Notes: generated from the letters alone by a model not told the origin. Positions 45,736 through 54,720 are shown, counted from the first letter of the stretch. The stretch is 64,000 nucleotides of DNA from Cellvibrionaceae bacterium (GCA_021151695.1 JAGKWU010000017.1:23939-87938); one strand, 5' to 3'. Made by a program: numbers and translations.

Positions 45736-45791
45736 GTTCTTCTTTTATTAATGCTCGTGCGACTTTGGGTAACTCCCGTTCGACTTTATGG
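45736..45791 (+). promoter_or_regulatory. Candidate AraC-type triple direct-repeat box, promoter E
   Basis: Three half-sites, GTTCTTCTTTTAT (45736), GTGCGACTTTGGG (45757) and GTTCGACTTTATG (45778), follow each other at exactly 21 bp. This is the only promoter of the set with three copies. It precedes the GH18-GH16 fusion gene by about 170 bp. Confidence 0.72.
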
Positions 45792-45963
45792 AGAGGGTTT
45801 GAACCCGATTTTTATGGGTGCTAGCGTGGCTTGGCTGAAATTCGGATCTCAGGGAAGGAAAATTACGTAGTTTTTTCTTGCCAGATGTTATTGCTACTTT
45901 GATTGCTTTCCGTCTTTCACATGTGATCTTGCATAAACCACCCAATAAATCGGAGATCGTGAA

Positions 45964-48900
45964 ATGCTTTCAGTTCTAACAAGGTTAATAAAAACGCGCC
46001 AGAGCACAAAAAGGATGTGTGGCGCATTAAGCATAGTTGGTATGTGTTTGGCGTCGAATAGTGTTTTGGCGCAGACGAAAGTGATTGGCTATATTCCCTC
46101 ATACAAGGGGCTGCAGGCCGTTGCTAACAAAACGGATTTTACAAAGTTAACTCATCTTAATCTGTCATTTTTAAATCCAAACTCCAGTGGTGTTGTTACT
46201 AGCGGTGGTGCGCCGGTTTGCATGGAGGGTGGCAGCGCGTCTGAATTAAATTATGTTATTCAAAAAGCGCATCAAAATAATGTCAAAGTATTGGTTTCAC
46301 TTGCCGGTGGCGTTATTCCGGGTTGCTCAGGTAACTGGGAAACCTTATTGCAACCCGCCAATCGTCAAAACCTGGTGAATAATTTGGTGCAATTTGTTAA
46401 TGACTTTAATCTCGATGGCATTGATGTCGATATTGAAGGCGTGATTCTCACCAATATAGATAATGCCGGAAATTACACGCCGTTTATCCAGCTATTATCG
46501 AACGCTTTGAAGCCAGCGGGAAAATTGCTAACAACAGCAACGGCAAGTTACAACGGCGGTATGGTTCCCATTTCGTCACTGCCTTATTTTGATTTTGTGA
46601 ATATCATGTCCTATGACGCCGTTGGCCCGGGTTGGGGGACTCCAGGTATTGAACATTCGTCTTATGACCAGGCAGTTGCCAATATTAATACCTGGAAGGC
46701 ACGTGGACTTACCAAAAATAAATTGGTGTTGGGCATGCCTTTTTATGGTTATGGTTTTGGTAATTACGGAGGCTCATACACAATTAACGATATAGTAAAC
46801 CAGTACGGCGTTTCTGCTTTGCAACAAGATTATATCGGCAGTGTGTGTGTTGGCTGTAGCTATATTACCTACAACGGCATTCCCACCATTCGCAATAAAA
46901 CCCGTCTCGCATTGCAGGAGGGAACTGGCGTAATGGTGTGGGAGTTGTCGCAAGATGCGACGGGCACAAATAGTTTGTTGGCTGCAATCAGTAATGAAAT
47001 TGCAGGTGGTAATAGCAGTTCGGTGGCAAGTAGCACGGCTACGAGCCAATCAAGTGGTGCAACTTCCAGCAGCAAAGCCAGCAGCTCGGCTAGCAGCGTT
47101 TCGAGTTCAAGTATTGCCAGTGGCCAGCAATGTAATTGGTGGGGAACTTATTATGCCTTGTGCCAAACAAGCCCCGGTAATTGGGGATGGGAAAATGGAA
47201 AGGATTGCATTAGCGCGAGCTACTGCGCCACCTTGTCGCCACCTTACGGAATTGTTGGTGCCAGTAGTAGCACAGCCACGAGTGTCTCTACCAGTACAGC
47301 CACAAGTATCAAAACCAGTAGTAGTTCATCAAGTATAAAAACCAGCAGCTCAATTGTGAGTTCGTCGAGTTCAATTCTAAGTTCTTCGAGTTCAAGCGCT
47401 GCTGATACCCTTGCTCCCTCGGTGCCTGCGAATCTACATTCAACAGATCAGACGGATACCAGTGTTGCCCTGGCTTGGAGTCCATCAACGGATAATGTTG
47501 GAGTGGCCTCATACGTTGTAACTTATTCTTTCGGCACCAAAACATTAACGGTAACCGGCACTACCGCAACTATTACAGGTTTATCCCCTGATACAACTTA
47601 CACGTTTTATGTAAAAGCAAAAGATGCGGCAGGCAATTTGTCGGGTGATAGCCCTAATTTGCAAGTTACGACAAAACCAACATCTGAAATTGTTAAAGCA
47701 ACAGGCGACCCTGGTACACCGCATCTATCCCATAATAATTGGAGTGGCGAGAGCAATTACAATTTACATATGACTATGTGGTACGGCAATAATGGCTCTA
47801 AATGGGAGGTATATGAAAATGGCAATTTATTTTATACCGCCGCTATTTCTGACAACTCACCCTATCAACAAGATGCATCGTTGGATGTAACTGGCAAAGC
47901 GAACGGAACCTATAATTACTATACCAAGCTAATCAATAAATTTGGTGTTGCAACGTCTGATGCAATAACGGTTACCGTAACCAAAGGCGGTGCTGGTGAT
48001 ACAACGCCACCCACTACGCCACAATCTTTTGTGTTAACCGGAAAAACATCCAGTAGCGTTTCATTAAGTTGGGCGGCATCAAGCGATAATGTCGCGGTGA
48101 CCGGCTATGCAATTAGCGGTGGACCTGCCGTGGTTAATGTAACTGGTACTACGGCAACTATTACCGGTCTTCTGGCGAACACGGCTTATAGCTTTACAGT
48201 AAAGGCAAAAGATGTCGCTGGTAATTTTTCCCCTGCAAGTACGGCCTTAAATGTAACTACTGCTCCCAATGTTGTTGATACTACGCCACCCACGGCGCCG
48301 GGCAACCTTGTCACAACGGGAGTTACATCCGCGAGTGTATCTTTATCCTGGGCGGCAGCTACTGATAATGTTGGTGTCACCGGTTATGTGATCTATTACG
48401 GCAGCAACTCAATTAATGTGACTGGAACAACGGCTGTTGTCAGTAATCTGGCAAGTAATACGGATTATAGTTTTACGGTAAAGGCTATTGATGCAAGCGG
48501 CAATTTATCGCCCGCCAGTAATGCGGTTGCTCTAAAAACCAGTCCATTTAACGGTGTTGAGCCTGCGCAATTATTATTTGATGATTTCACCTACAGCTCT
48601 CCGGACGATGCAAGCTTTTTGTTAAATTGGAAAGCTAGCGACTATGGGCCAGCAGCACCGGGTGTGGGAGTATTCTCAAAAAATAATGTGGTGTTTTTGC
48701 CAGACCCAACCAATTCCAGCAATAAACAAATGCGCATTATGTTTAAAACAGCGGGCTCACGTGAAACGACTATCCAGGGTGAAGTGGAGGGTAAAAAGCA
48801 ATTTCTGTACGGCACCTATGCAACACGCATGAGATTTTACAATCAACCTATTGAAGGCCCATCGCAGGTTGTTGGCCCGGATACGGGTGATCGTATGATT

Positions 48901-49401
48901 GAAACCTTTTTCACCATATCTCCCTACTATGTCCCCAACACAGAATATGGTGAGCTTGATTTTGAGTACTTGCCAAATGCGGGTTGGAACGCAGATGAGG
49001 GTGGGCGTTTCACTGGCCCGACCATGTGGAATACAACCTGGAAAAATCGCGATACCCGCATAACCAAACCCACAGCGGCTGACTTTTCCGGATGGCATAC
49101 ATTCTGGATGACAGTGACGCCCACGGCGGTTACTTATTACATTGATGACAGGCTGATGGTGCAACACACCAATGTTGACTACATTCCAAAAACAACCATG
49201 TATTTGATGTATAACATTTGGGTTTCCGGTGAAATGTTTGCGGCAGGCCAAAATGGTGTTCAAAGAACCTGGGCCCAAGATGTGGATTGGGTGTACTACG
49301 CCAAAGACACAACCCTGACACGTTCAGATGTTGAAGCTTTTGTAGGGCAATACAAAGCGCAAAATATTCCCAAGAAAGATACATTGCCTGCGCCTAATTG
49401 A
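45964..49401 (+). CDS. Giant secreted GH18-CBM10-FN3-GH16 fusion enzyme
   Basis: A 1145-residue secreted multimodular protein. Signal peptide about 1-36. GH18 barrel to about 345 with DGIDVDIE at 151-158 (acid E158). Polyserine linker. CBM10 at about 390-426 (CNWWGTYYALC, GWGWENGKDC). Second polyserine linker. FN3 at 482-570. An Ig-like module often found in chitinases at 575-677 (HLSHNNWSGESNYNLHM). FN3 at 678-765 and 771-863. GH16-like beta-sandwich at 866-1120 with the ELDFE catalytic motif at 997-1001. One chain thus joins a chitin-type hydrolase with a beta-glucan-type hydrolase or transglycosylase, which suits chitin-glucan of fungal walls. Confidence 0.9.
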   Translation: MLSVLTRLIKTRQSTKRMCGALSIVGMCLASNSVLAQTKVIGYIPSYKGLQAVANKTDFTKLTHLNLSFLNPNSSGVVTSGGAPVCMEGGSASELNYVIQKAHQNNVKVLVSLAGGVIPGCSGNWETLLQPANRQNLVNNLVQFVNDFNLDGIDVDIEGVILTNIDNAGNYTPFIQLLSNALKPAGKLLTTATASYNGGMVPISSLPYFDFVNIMSYDAVGPGWGTPGIEHSSYDQAVANINTWKARGLTKNKLVLGMPFYGYGFGNYGGSYTINDIVNQYGVSALQQDYIGSVCVGCSYITYNGIPTIRNKTRLALQEGTGVMVWELSQDATGTNSLLAAISNEIAGGNSSSVASSTATSQSSGATSSSKASSSASSVSSSSIASGQQCNWWGTYYALCQTSPGNWGWENGKDCISASYCATLSPPYGIVGASSSTATSVSTSTATSIKTSSSSSSIKTSSSIVSSSSSILSSSSSSAADTLAPSVPANLHSTDQTDTSVALAWSPSTDNVGVASYVVTYSFGTKTLTVTGTTATITGLSPDTTYTFYVKAKDAAGNLSGDSPNLQVTTKPTSEIVKATGDPGTPHLSHNNWSGESNYNLHMTMWYGNNGSKWEVYENGNLFYTAAISDNSPYQQDASLDVTGKANGTYNYYTKLINKFGVATSDAITVTVTKGGAGDTTPPTTPQSFVLTGKTSSSVSLSWAASSDNVAVTGYAISGGPAVVNVTGTTATITGLLANTAYSFTVKAKDVAGNFSPASTALNVTTAPNVVDTTPPTAPGNLVTTGVTSASVSLSWAAATDNVGVTGYVIYYGSNSINVTGTTAVVSNLASNTDYSFTVKAIDASGNLSPASNAVALKTSPFNGVEPAQLLFDDFTYSSPDDASFLLNWKASDYGPAAPGVGVFSKNNVVFLPDPTNSSNKQMRIMFKTAGSRETTIQGEVEGKKQFLYGTYATRMRFYNQPIEGPSQVVGPDTGDRMIETFFTISPYYVPNTEYGELDFEYLPNAGWNADEGGRFTGPTMWNTTWKNRDTRITKPTAADFSGWHTFWMTVTPTAVTYYIDDRLMVQHTNVDYIPKTTMYLMYNIWVSGEMFAAGQNGVQRTWAQDVDWVYYAKDTTLTRSDVEAFVGQYKAQNIPKKDTLPAPN

Positions 49402-49415
49402 TATTGTTGTGCAAT

Positions 49416-49444
49416 AAAAACGGCGAGCGATGCTCGCCGTTTTT
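49416..49444. terminator. Bidirectional terminator between fusion enzyme and rtcB
   Basis: AAAAACGGCGAGC and GCTCGCCGTTTTT form a symmetrical 13-bp stem with a 3-base loop, giving a T-run on both strands. It serves the convergent genes ending at 49401 and 49455. Confidence 0.92.
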
Positions 49445-49454
49445 AAGCCGGGTG

Positions 49455-50663
49455 TTATCCCTTTATACAGATGACTTGCTTGAGTGTATGAACCACCTCC
49501 ACCAGGTCCGATTGGTTTTCCATAACCTGACGAATATCCTTATAGGCCCCGGGTATTTCATCAATCACCGCTTTGTCTTTGCGGCATTCTACTCCACTGG
49601 TTTGTTCAGCCAGATCCTTTTGGTTAAACGCATGGCGAGCTGCGGTGCGACTCATTTTTCTGCCCGCGCCATGAGAACAGGAGCAGAATGAATCTTGATT
49701 GCCTTTGCCGCGCACAATAAAAGATTGCGCACCCATGCTACCGGGAATAATACCCAACTCACCCTCTCTTGCACTTATGGCGCCTTTGCGAGTCACCATC
49801 ACATCCGCTCCGAAATGATGTTCGCGACTGACGTAATTGTGATGACAATTAATTGCATGACGATCAGTGCGAAAGGGCGGAAGCAGTGGTGCTATAGCAC
49901 GCAATACCAAGCCCATCATTTCGTCGCGATTTAAGCGCGCGTATTCCTGCGCCCAATTTACCGCTGCGACGTAATCCACATAGTGCTCACTGCCTTCGGT
50001 AAAATAAGCCAAGTCCTTGTCCGGCAAGTTATGGATATGCCGCCCCATATCTTTTTTCGCCAGCGCGATAAAATATTGACCAATGGCGTTGCCGATACCG
50101 CGGCTGCCAGAGTGCAACATCACCCACACATCCTTGCTCTCATCCACACACACTTCGATGAAGTGATTTCCTCCACCGAGTGTGCCCATTTGTTTTGTCC
50201 AAATGGTTTGCGGTTGTTTTAGCATCTTCATCACTGAGGGATGTTTTTCAAAAAGCCAATCCACCCCGGCAGCCATTTTTTTACAAGCACTGGCGCGCAC
50301 ATTAATCGTTTTATGCGCTTGCAAACCTACAGGTACAGCACGCTCAATAGCGCTGCGCATTGCACCCAGGTTGTCGGGCAGTTGTGAAGACTTGATCGAC
50401 AAACGCACCGCACTCATCCCACAACCTATATCCACACCCACTGCGGCTGGAATGATGGCGTTGAGTGTAGGAATCACCGAGCCGACGGTTGCGCCTATAC
50501 CCAAATGCACGTCAGGCATGGCGGCAATATGTGAATGCACTATGGGCAGCTGCGCAATTTTTTTCAGCTGCGTGAGCGCTTCCTCTTCTATGTCGTTGGT
50601 GTAAATCTTTACTGGTTTGAAGCCATTGCCAGCGTTTTTATTGAGTTCAATTTTTACAGGCAT
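49455..50663 (-). CDS. rtcB: RNA-splicing ligase RtcB
   Basis: A 402-residue GTP- and Mn-dependent RNA ligase that joins 2',3'-cyclic phosphate and 5'-OH ends, used to repair or heal cut tRNA and rRNA. Motifs include PDVHLGIGATVGSVI, VDIGCGM (metal Cys), GTLGGGNHFIEV, HSGSRGIGN and the C-terminal SHGAGR(K), where a His is guanylylated. Length fits bacterial RtcB (about 400). No rtcA or rtcR lies nearby, unlike E. coli. The message has a 250-base leader with a tyrosine-rich ORF and a terminator (50735-50862), so it may be controlled by attenuation. Confidence 0.95.
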   Translation of the reverse strand: MPVKIELNKNAGNGFKPVKIYTNDIEEEALTQLKKIAQLPIVHSHIAAMPDVHLGIGATVGSVIPTLNAIIPAAVGVDIGCGMSAVRLSIKSSQLPDNLGAMRSAIERAVPVGLQAHKTINVRASACKKMAAGVDWLFEKHPSVMKMLKQPQTIWTKQMGTLGGGNHFIEVCVDESKDVWVMLHSGSRGIGNAIGQYFIALAKKDMGRHIHNLPDKDLAYFTEGSEHYVDYVAAVNWAQEYARLNRDEMMGLVLRAIAPLLPPFRTDRHAINCHHNYVSREHHFGADVMVTRKGAISAREGELGIIPGSMGAQSFIVRGKGNQDSFCSCSHGAGRKMSRTAARHAFNQKDLAEQTSGVECRKDKAVIDEIPGAYKDIRQVMENQSDLVEVVHTLKQVICIKG

Positions 50664-50734
50664 AAAAATCCTTTAAACGATTTTCATTGCAGAAAATCGC
50701 CTCGCTTTAAAAATGAAACCTTCGAGTCGGGTAG

Positions 50735-50772
50735 AAATAAAAAGCCCCGATTAGTTTGCTAATCAGGGCTTT
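50735..50772 (-). terminator. Intrinsic terminator in the rtcB leader (candidate attenuator)
   Basis: On the minus strand AAAGCCCTGATTAG (50759-50772) pairs with CTAATCGGGGCTTT (50741-50754) over 14 bp with one G-U pair and a 4-base loop, then TTTTTATTT. It lies 72 bp before rtcB and downstream of the rtcB promoter. A second 7-bp hairpin (GGAAGGT/ACCTTCC, 50788-50810) lies just upstream of it. The 400-bp gap 50664-51063 contains these elements plus the promoter region of the divergent MFS gene. Confidence 0.85.
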
Positions 50773-50832
50773 GGGTTAGGCCTGACCGGAAGGTGTTGTT
50801 ATTACCTTCCAAGTCTGAGTACTCGAAAGGAT

Positions 50833-50862
50833 TTAGCGGTAGTAATAGCTCGCGTAAGTCAT
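50833..50862 (-). CDS. Tyrosine-rich leader peptide upstream of rtcB
   Basis: A nine-codon ORF reads MTYASYYYR then TAA, with GAGGAG centred about 14 bases before ATG. Four of nine codons are Tyr, three of them consecutive. It lies between a consensus promoter and an intrinsic terminator, as trp, phe and his leader peptides do. The Tyr codons UAUUAC (50842-50847) can pair with GUAAUA (50800-50805) in the following hairpin. Translation is inferred, not shown. Confidence 0.6.
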   Translation of the reverse strand: MTYASYYYR

Positions 50863-50917
50863 TTTGGGGTACTCCTCTGAATTGGCAGTTTTTGGCTGCT
50901 GGTTGAAAGTGGGCGCG

Positions 50918-50945
50918 ATCATACGCTGAAAATATGAGCTGTCAA
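50918..50945 (-). promoter_or_regulatory. Sigma-70 promoter for leader and rtcB
   Basis: On the minus strand a perfect TTGACA (50940-50945) and TATGAT (50918-50923) are separated by 16 bp. Transcription would start near 50910, about 50 bases before the leader ORF. Confidence 0.75.
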
Positions 50946-51063
50946 TATAACCATTTATATTTTTCATGAATCTAATTGGTTACAAGCGTCATTAGCGGTG
51001 CTGCCATAGTTTGGCTAGACTACGCGATTCTCCCCGCATCCATTTTATTTCTGGTAGTTATTT

Positions 51064-52263
51064 ATGTCGCTAGAGCTTACTCCAGCGCGCGAGCGCTTGA
51101 TGTTATTTACGCTGATGGCTTTGCAGTTCACGATGATTGTGGACTTCATGATCATGATGCCTTTGTCATCCCAATTGATGGCAGTTTTTGATATCCAGCC
51201 TGCCCAGTTTGGTTTGCTGGTGTCTTCCTATTCGATTGCTGCGGGCGTTTCGTCCCTGTTGGCATCATCGCTTGGCGACCGATTTGATCGTCGCCATGCA
51301 TTGTTGTTTTCCTATCTCGGCCTGGGCATTGCGACCTTGGGATGTGCTTTCGCCAGCACTTATGAATTGCTGTTGGTTGCGCGTATTGTCGCGGGCTTTT
51401 TCGGTGGTGTATTAAGTTCCATTGTGCTCGCGATTGTGGGTGATGTATTCCCACCACAAAAACGCGGTAAAGCCATGGGGATTGTGATGCTGGCATTTTC
51501 GCTTGCTGCAATTGCCGGTGTGCCACTGGGATTATTTATTTCCAACCATTTTTCCTGGCAGACACCTTTCAGTGTATTGGCTTATGCGTCCCTGGTTATT
51601 TTAATAGTGGCTTATAAAGTGATTCCCAACGTGCGCGGCCATTTGAATCAACCGCGAGTGAATTTTTTCCAGAGCTATGTAGAGTTATTTAGTGTGCGCA
51701 ATCACTGGTGGGCGTTTGCCACTTCCTGTTTGCTGATGGTGGCCGGTTTTATGGTGATTCCTTACATTGCCCCTACGCTGGTGTCTAACACGGGTATGAC
51801 AGATCACCAATTGCCTTTTATATATCTTGCTGGTGGAGCCGCTACCTTGATTACTCGTCCCTGGATTGGACGCATGACAGACAAGCACAAACATTCAGCG
51901 GTATTTACCTATATTACGCTGGCAAGCTTTGTACCTATGATTTTGGTAACCCAGACATTGCAAACACCTTTTTGGGTGCAGCTGATTTTTGCCACTTTGT
52001 TTTTTATCTTTGTGAGCGGTCGTTTTATCCCGGCATCTGCATTGATTACTTCTTCCTGCCAGCCACATTTCCGCGGGCGAGTGATGGCTTTCAGTTCAGC
52101 CGTGCAAAATCTGGGTTCGGGATTCGCGGCTTTGGTTGCAGGTGCCATTATGGTGAAGGCTCCGAGCGGTGAAATATTACATTACGATTGGGTAGGGTAT
52201 ATAGCGTGTGCGGTTGGGGTAATTGCTATTTTTACATCGAGAAAAGTGAAAGCAGTGAGTTGA
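51064..52263 (+). CDS. MFS transporter, probable drug/sugar efflux type
   Basis: A 399-residue inner-membrane carrier with about twelve helices. The loop 2-3 motif ASSLGDRFDRRHALLFSYL (MFS motif A) and a motif C-like VPLGLFISNHFSW segment indicate a proton-driven antiporter of the Bcr/AraJ-like kind. Substrate is not predictable. It is divergent from rtcB with about 400 bp between the starts. A strong terminator follows. Confidence 0.87.
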   Translation: MSLELTPARERLMLFTLMALQFTMIVDFMIMMPLSSQLMAVFDIQPAQFGLLVSSYSIAAGVSSLLASSLGDRFDRRHALLFSYLGLGIATLGCAFASTYELLLVARIVAGFFGGVLSSIVLAIVGDVFPPQKRGKAMGIVMLAFSLAAIAGVPLGLFISNHFSWQTPFSVLAYASLVILIVAYKVIPNVRGHLNQPRVNFFQSYVELFSVRNHWWAFATSCLLMVAGFMVIPYIAPTLVSNTGMTDHQLPFIYLAGGAATLITRPWIGRMTDKHKHSAVFTYITLASFVPMILVTQTLQTPFWVQLIFATLFFIFVSGRFIPASALITSSCQPHFRGRVMAFSSAVQNLGSGFAALVAGAIMVKAPSGEILHYDWVGYIACAVGVIAIFTSRKVKAVS

Positions 52264-52282
52264 TTTTGCACTGATTGAAAAT

Positions 52283-52324
52283 AAAAGGCGGTATCGATAT
52301 CCATCGATAGCCGCCTTTTTTATT
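52283..52324. terminator. Bidirectional terminator between MFS gene and dapE
   Basis: AAAAGGCGG and CCGCCTTTTT flank inner ATCGAT/ATCGAT pairs in one long hairpin with T-runs on both strands, placed between convergent stops at 52263 and 52327. Confidence 0.9.
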
Positions 52325-52326
52325 TT

Positions 52327-53460
52327 TTACGCGAGCAATTTTGCTAGCGTCTGCTCATAAATCGCGGTGAGCTTATTGAGGTCGTCAGCACTAATGCATT
52401 CGTTCACTTTGTGAATGGTGGCGTTGATAGGGCCAAGCTCTACAACTTGCGCTCCGGTTGGAGCGATAAATCGGCCGTCAGAAGTTCCACCGGAAGTTGA
52501 CAGCTCGGCATCCAATCCAGTTTCTGATTTAATCGCATCCACAACCGCATTTACCAGATCGCCACGCGGCGTTAAAAATGGTTGGCCGCTCAAAATCCAT
52601 TTCAAATCGTAATTGAGTTTGTGTTTGTTGAAGATGGCTTCAGTGCGCTCACGCAGAATTTGCTCCGTCAGTTCAGTAGAGAAACGGAAATTAAAAACCA
52701 CTTCCACTTCACCGGGGATCACATTGGTTGCGCCGGTACCGCCATTGATATTGGAAACCTGAAAGCTGGTGGCGGGGAAAAATTCGTTGCCGTTATCCCA
52801 ATGTTCCGCCGCTAATTCCGCCAGAGCTGGTGCCAATTTGTGAATGGGGTTGTCGGCAAGATGCGGGTAGGCCACATGCCCCTGGATACCTTTCACTTTC
52901 AACACGGCGCCCAGTGAACCGCGGCGACCATTTTTTATTACATCGCCGACATGATTGGTACTGGATGGTTCGCCCACAATGCACCAGGTCATTTTGGTAT
53001 TGCGTGCCTCCAGCCATTCCACCACTTTTACAGTGCCGTTAACGGAAGGGCCTTCTTCATCACTGGTGATCAGAAAGGCTATACGACCTTTGTGATTGGG
53101 ATGTTTTGCCACAAAATCTTCGCAGGCGATCACCATGCTGGCGAGTGAGCCTTTCATATCCGCGGCGCCGCGGCCGTGCAACATGCCATCGATAATTTGC
53201 GGCTCAAAGGGTGGATTATTCCAATTGGCTTCGGGTCCGGTGGGTACTACGTCTGTGTGGCCTGCAAAGGCGAGTATGGGGCCGGAATCGCCGCGCACTG
53301 CCCAAAAGTTATCCACCTCGCCAAAGCGGAGACGCTCCGCTTTAAAACCTATAGCCTCCAGGCGTTTGATCATCATTTCCTGGCAGCCGTCGTCTTCGGG
53401 GGTAACCGAACGACAGCGGATGAGGTCCATAGCGAGTTGCAGGGTGGGGGTCAGTGTCAT
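52327..53460 (-). CDS. dapE: Succinyl-diaminopimelate desuccinylase
   Basis: A 377-residue di-zinc M20-family enzyme that removes succinate from N-succinyl-LL-diaminopimelate in lysine and peptidoglycan synthesis. Metal-ligand motifs are FAGHTDVVPTG, HGRGAADMKGS and TSDEEGPSVNGT, followed by VGEPSSTN; the last ligand His is in ATIHKVNE. The length is standard. dapD and dapC lie a few kilobases upstream on the same strand, but other genes intervene. It is the last gene before the convergent terminator. Confidence 0.97.
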   Translation of the reverse strand: MTLTPTLQLAMDLIRCRSVTPEDDGCQEMMIKRLEAIGFKAERLRFGEVDNFWAVRGDSGPILAFAGHTDVVPTGPEANWNNPPFEPQIIDGMLHGRGAADMKGSLASMVIACEDFVAKHPNHKGRIAFLITSDEEGPSVNGTVKVVEWLEARNTKMTWCIVGEPSSTNHVGDVIKNGRRGSLGAVLKVKGIQGHVAYPHLADNPIHKLAPALAELAAEHWDNGNEFFPATSFQVSNINGGTGATNVIPGEVEVVFNFRFSTELTEQILRERTEAIFNKHKLNYDLKWILSGQPFLTPRGDLVNAVVDAIKSETGLDAELSTSGGTSDGRFIAPTGAQVVELGPINATIHKVNECISADDLNKLTAIYEQTLAKLLA

Positions 53461-53543
53461 TGTAGGAATCCGCGAGTGATATAGAAAACAGGCGGCGATT
53501 TTACAGGTTTGTGGCGGCTGGCTCCAGCCGCGTCCGGATTCTG

Positions 53544-54635
53544 CTATTGGCCTATGGCTTTTTTGTATTGCATGGGTGTTTGCCCGGTTTTTTCTTTAAA
53601 GACTTTATAAAAGCTGTTGCGGTTGTTAAAACCGGATCTGTAGGCGATATCGGCGATAGTTAATTCATCCGTATTTGTTTCCAGATAACGCAGCGCTTCC
53701 CGATAGCGTAGATCATTCAGGAATTCGTAAAAGTTGGTGTTTTTATGGATGTTTAATAACTCGGAAAGCTGATGTGTGGTAACGCCGAGCAATGCGGCGA
53801 GTTTGGGCAGGGAAATAGTTTCATCGAGGTGTGGCTGATGGCTCGCGATCAACGCATCCAGTTGTGCATCAAGTTCGGCGGCAGCAGAGGGACTTAATTC
53901 GATATTGCGCAGGCCAGGTTTGGCATTGATCGGCTGCTCGTCTTCTACGGGTAGCTCATGAAAGAATACCGCCGGCTGATAAAGCGAAAAGAGCGCAATG
54001 CTGTTGACATAAATGGCAACCAGGCAGGCCGCGCTGGCCAGCAACATAGTGGAGGGTAGGTGGCCGAGCATGGCGGCGGTGTATATACCGAGATCATAGA
54101 TCATCAACCCAAAGAGGCTGGCCACCAAAAATAGCAGCCAATAATAACAAGTGTTTTTGAAATGGCTGGTGAGTTTTAGCAGGCGAGTGCGATGCTTCTT
54201 CAGCAGCCAGATTGCTCTGCCTAAATAGCTAAATACCTGCGTAAACAACAGCGCAACCATCATTGGAAAGCTGATCAATTGCCAATCGAATAAATCATGT
54301 GCAAACGAAAAGGTGAAGGGAATAAATTGCAAAACATAGTGCCAGGATTTGATGGGTTGCAAATTGATTTGATGGATCAGCATGAGCAGTATCGGGCCAT
54401 AGCACCATGTGAGTTTTTGGCTGAGCAGTTCCAGCCAACCCAGCGGTTGGGTGCTGATTAAACTGATATAGGCATTGACTGGCGGCACCAGCAAAAGCAA
54501 TACAAAAACCAAAATGCTGTGCTTTACTGCCTTGTCTCCGCGCTGGCTAATAAGAAGATTCAAGCACGTCCAACAGCCCAGGCTAAATGAAAAAATAAAC
54601 CAGGCTTTCAGTAATTCTGTCAGTGTGTAGCTCAT
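53544..54635 (-). CDS. Membrane-embedded AraC-family regulator (second)
   Basis: A 363-residue protein with about seven hydrophobic segments over residues 1-225 and a C-terminal AraC/XylS helix-turn-helix domain (LDETISLPKLAALLGVTTHQ and IADIAYRSGFNNRNSFYKVF are its two HTH segments). It has the same architecture as the regulator at 32167 but is not closely similar. The frame reaches a TTG at 54674; ATG 54635 (MSYTLTELLKAW) is a more natural start, though its ribosome site is weak. The lipoprotein gene lies 85 bp upstream on the same strand and may be its partner or target. Confidence 0.85.
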   Translation of the reverse strand: MSYTLTELLKAWFIFSFSLGCWTCLNLLISQRGDKAVKHSILVFVLLLLVPPVNAYISLISTQPLGWLELLSQKLTWCYGPILLMLIHQINLQPIKSWHYVLQFIPFTFSFAHDLFDWQLISFPMMVALLFTQVFSYLGRAIWLLKKHRTRLLKLTSHFKNTCYYWLLFLVASLFGLMIYDLGIYTAAMLGHLPSTMLLASAACLVAIYVNSIALFSLYQPAVFFHELPVEDEQPINAKPGLRNIELSPSAAAELDAQLDALIASHQPHLDETISLPKLAALLGVTTHQLSELLNIHKNTNFYEFLNDLRYREALRYLETNTDELTIADIAYRSGFNNRNSFYKVFKEKTGQTPMQYKKAIGQ

Positions 54636-54720
54636 AAGCACTCGGTTAAATATCTTCCAGTTGATAATCGTCAAAAAAAGGTGAGGTTATCTAACCTCAC
54701 CCACATATTTATTGGCAAGT

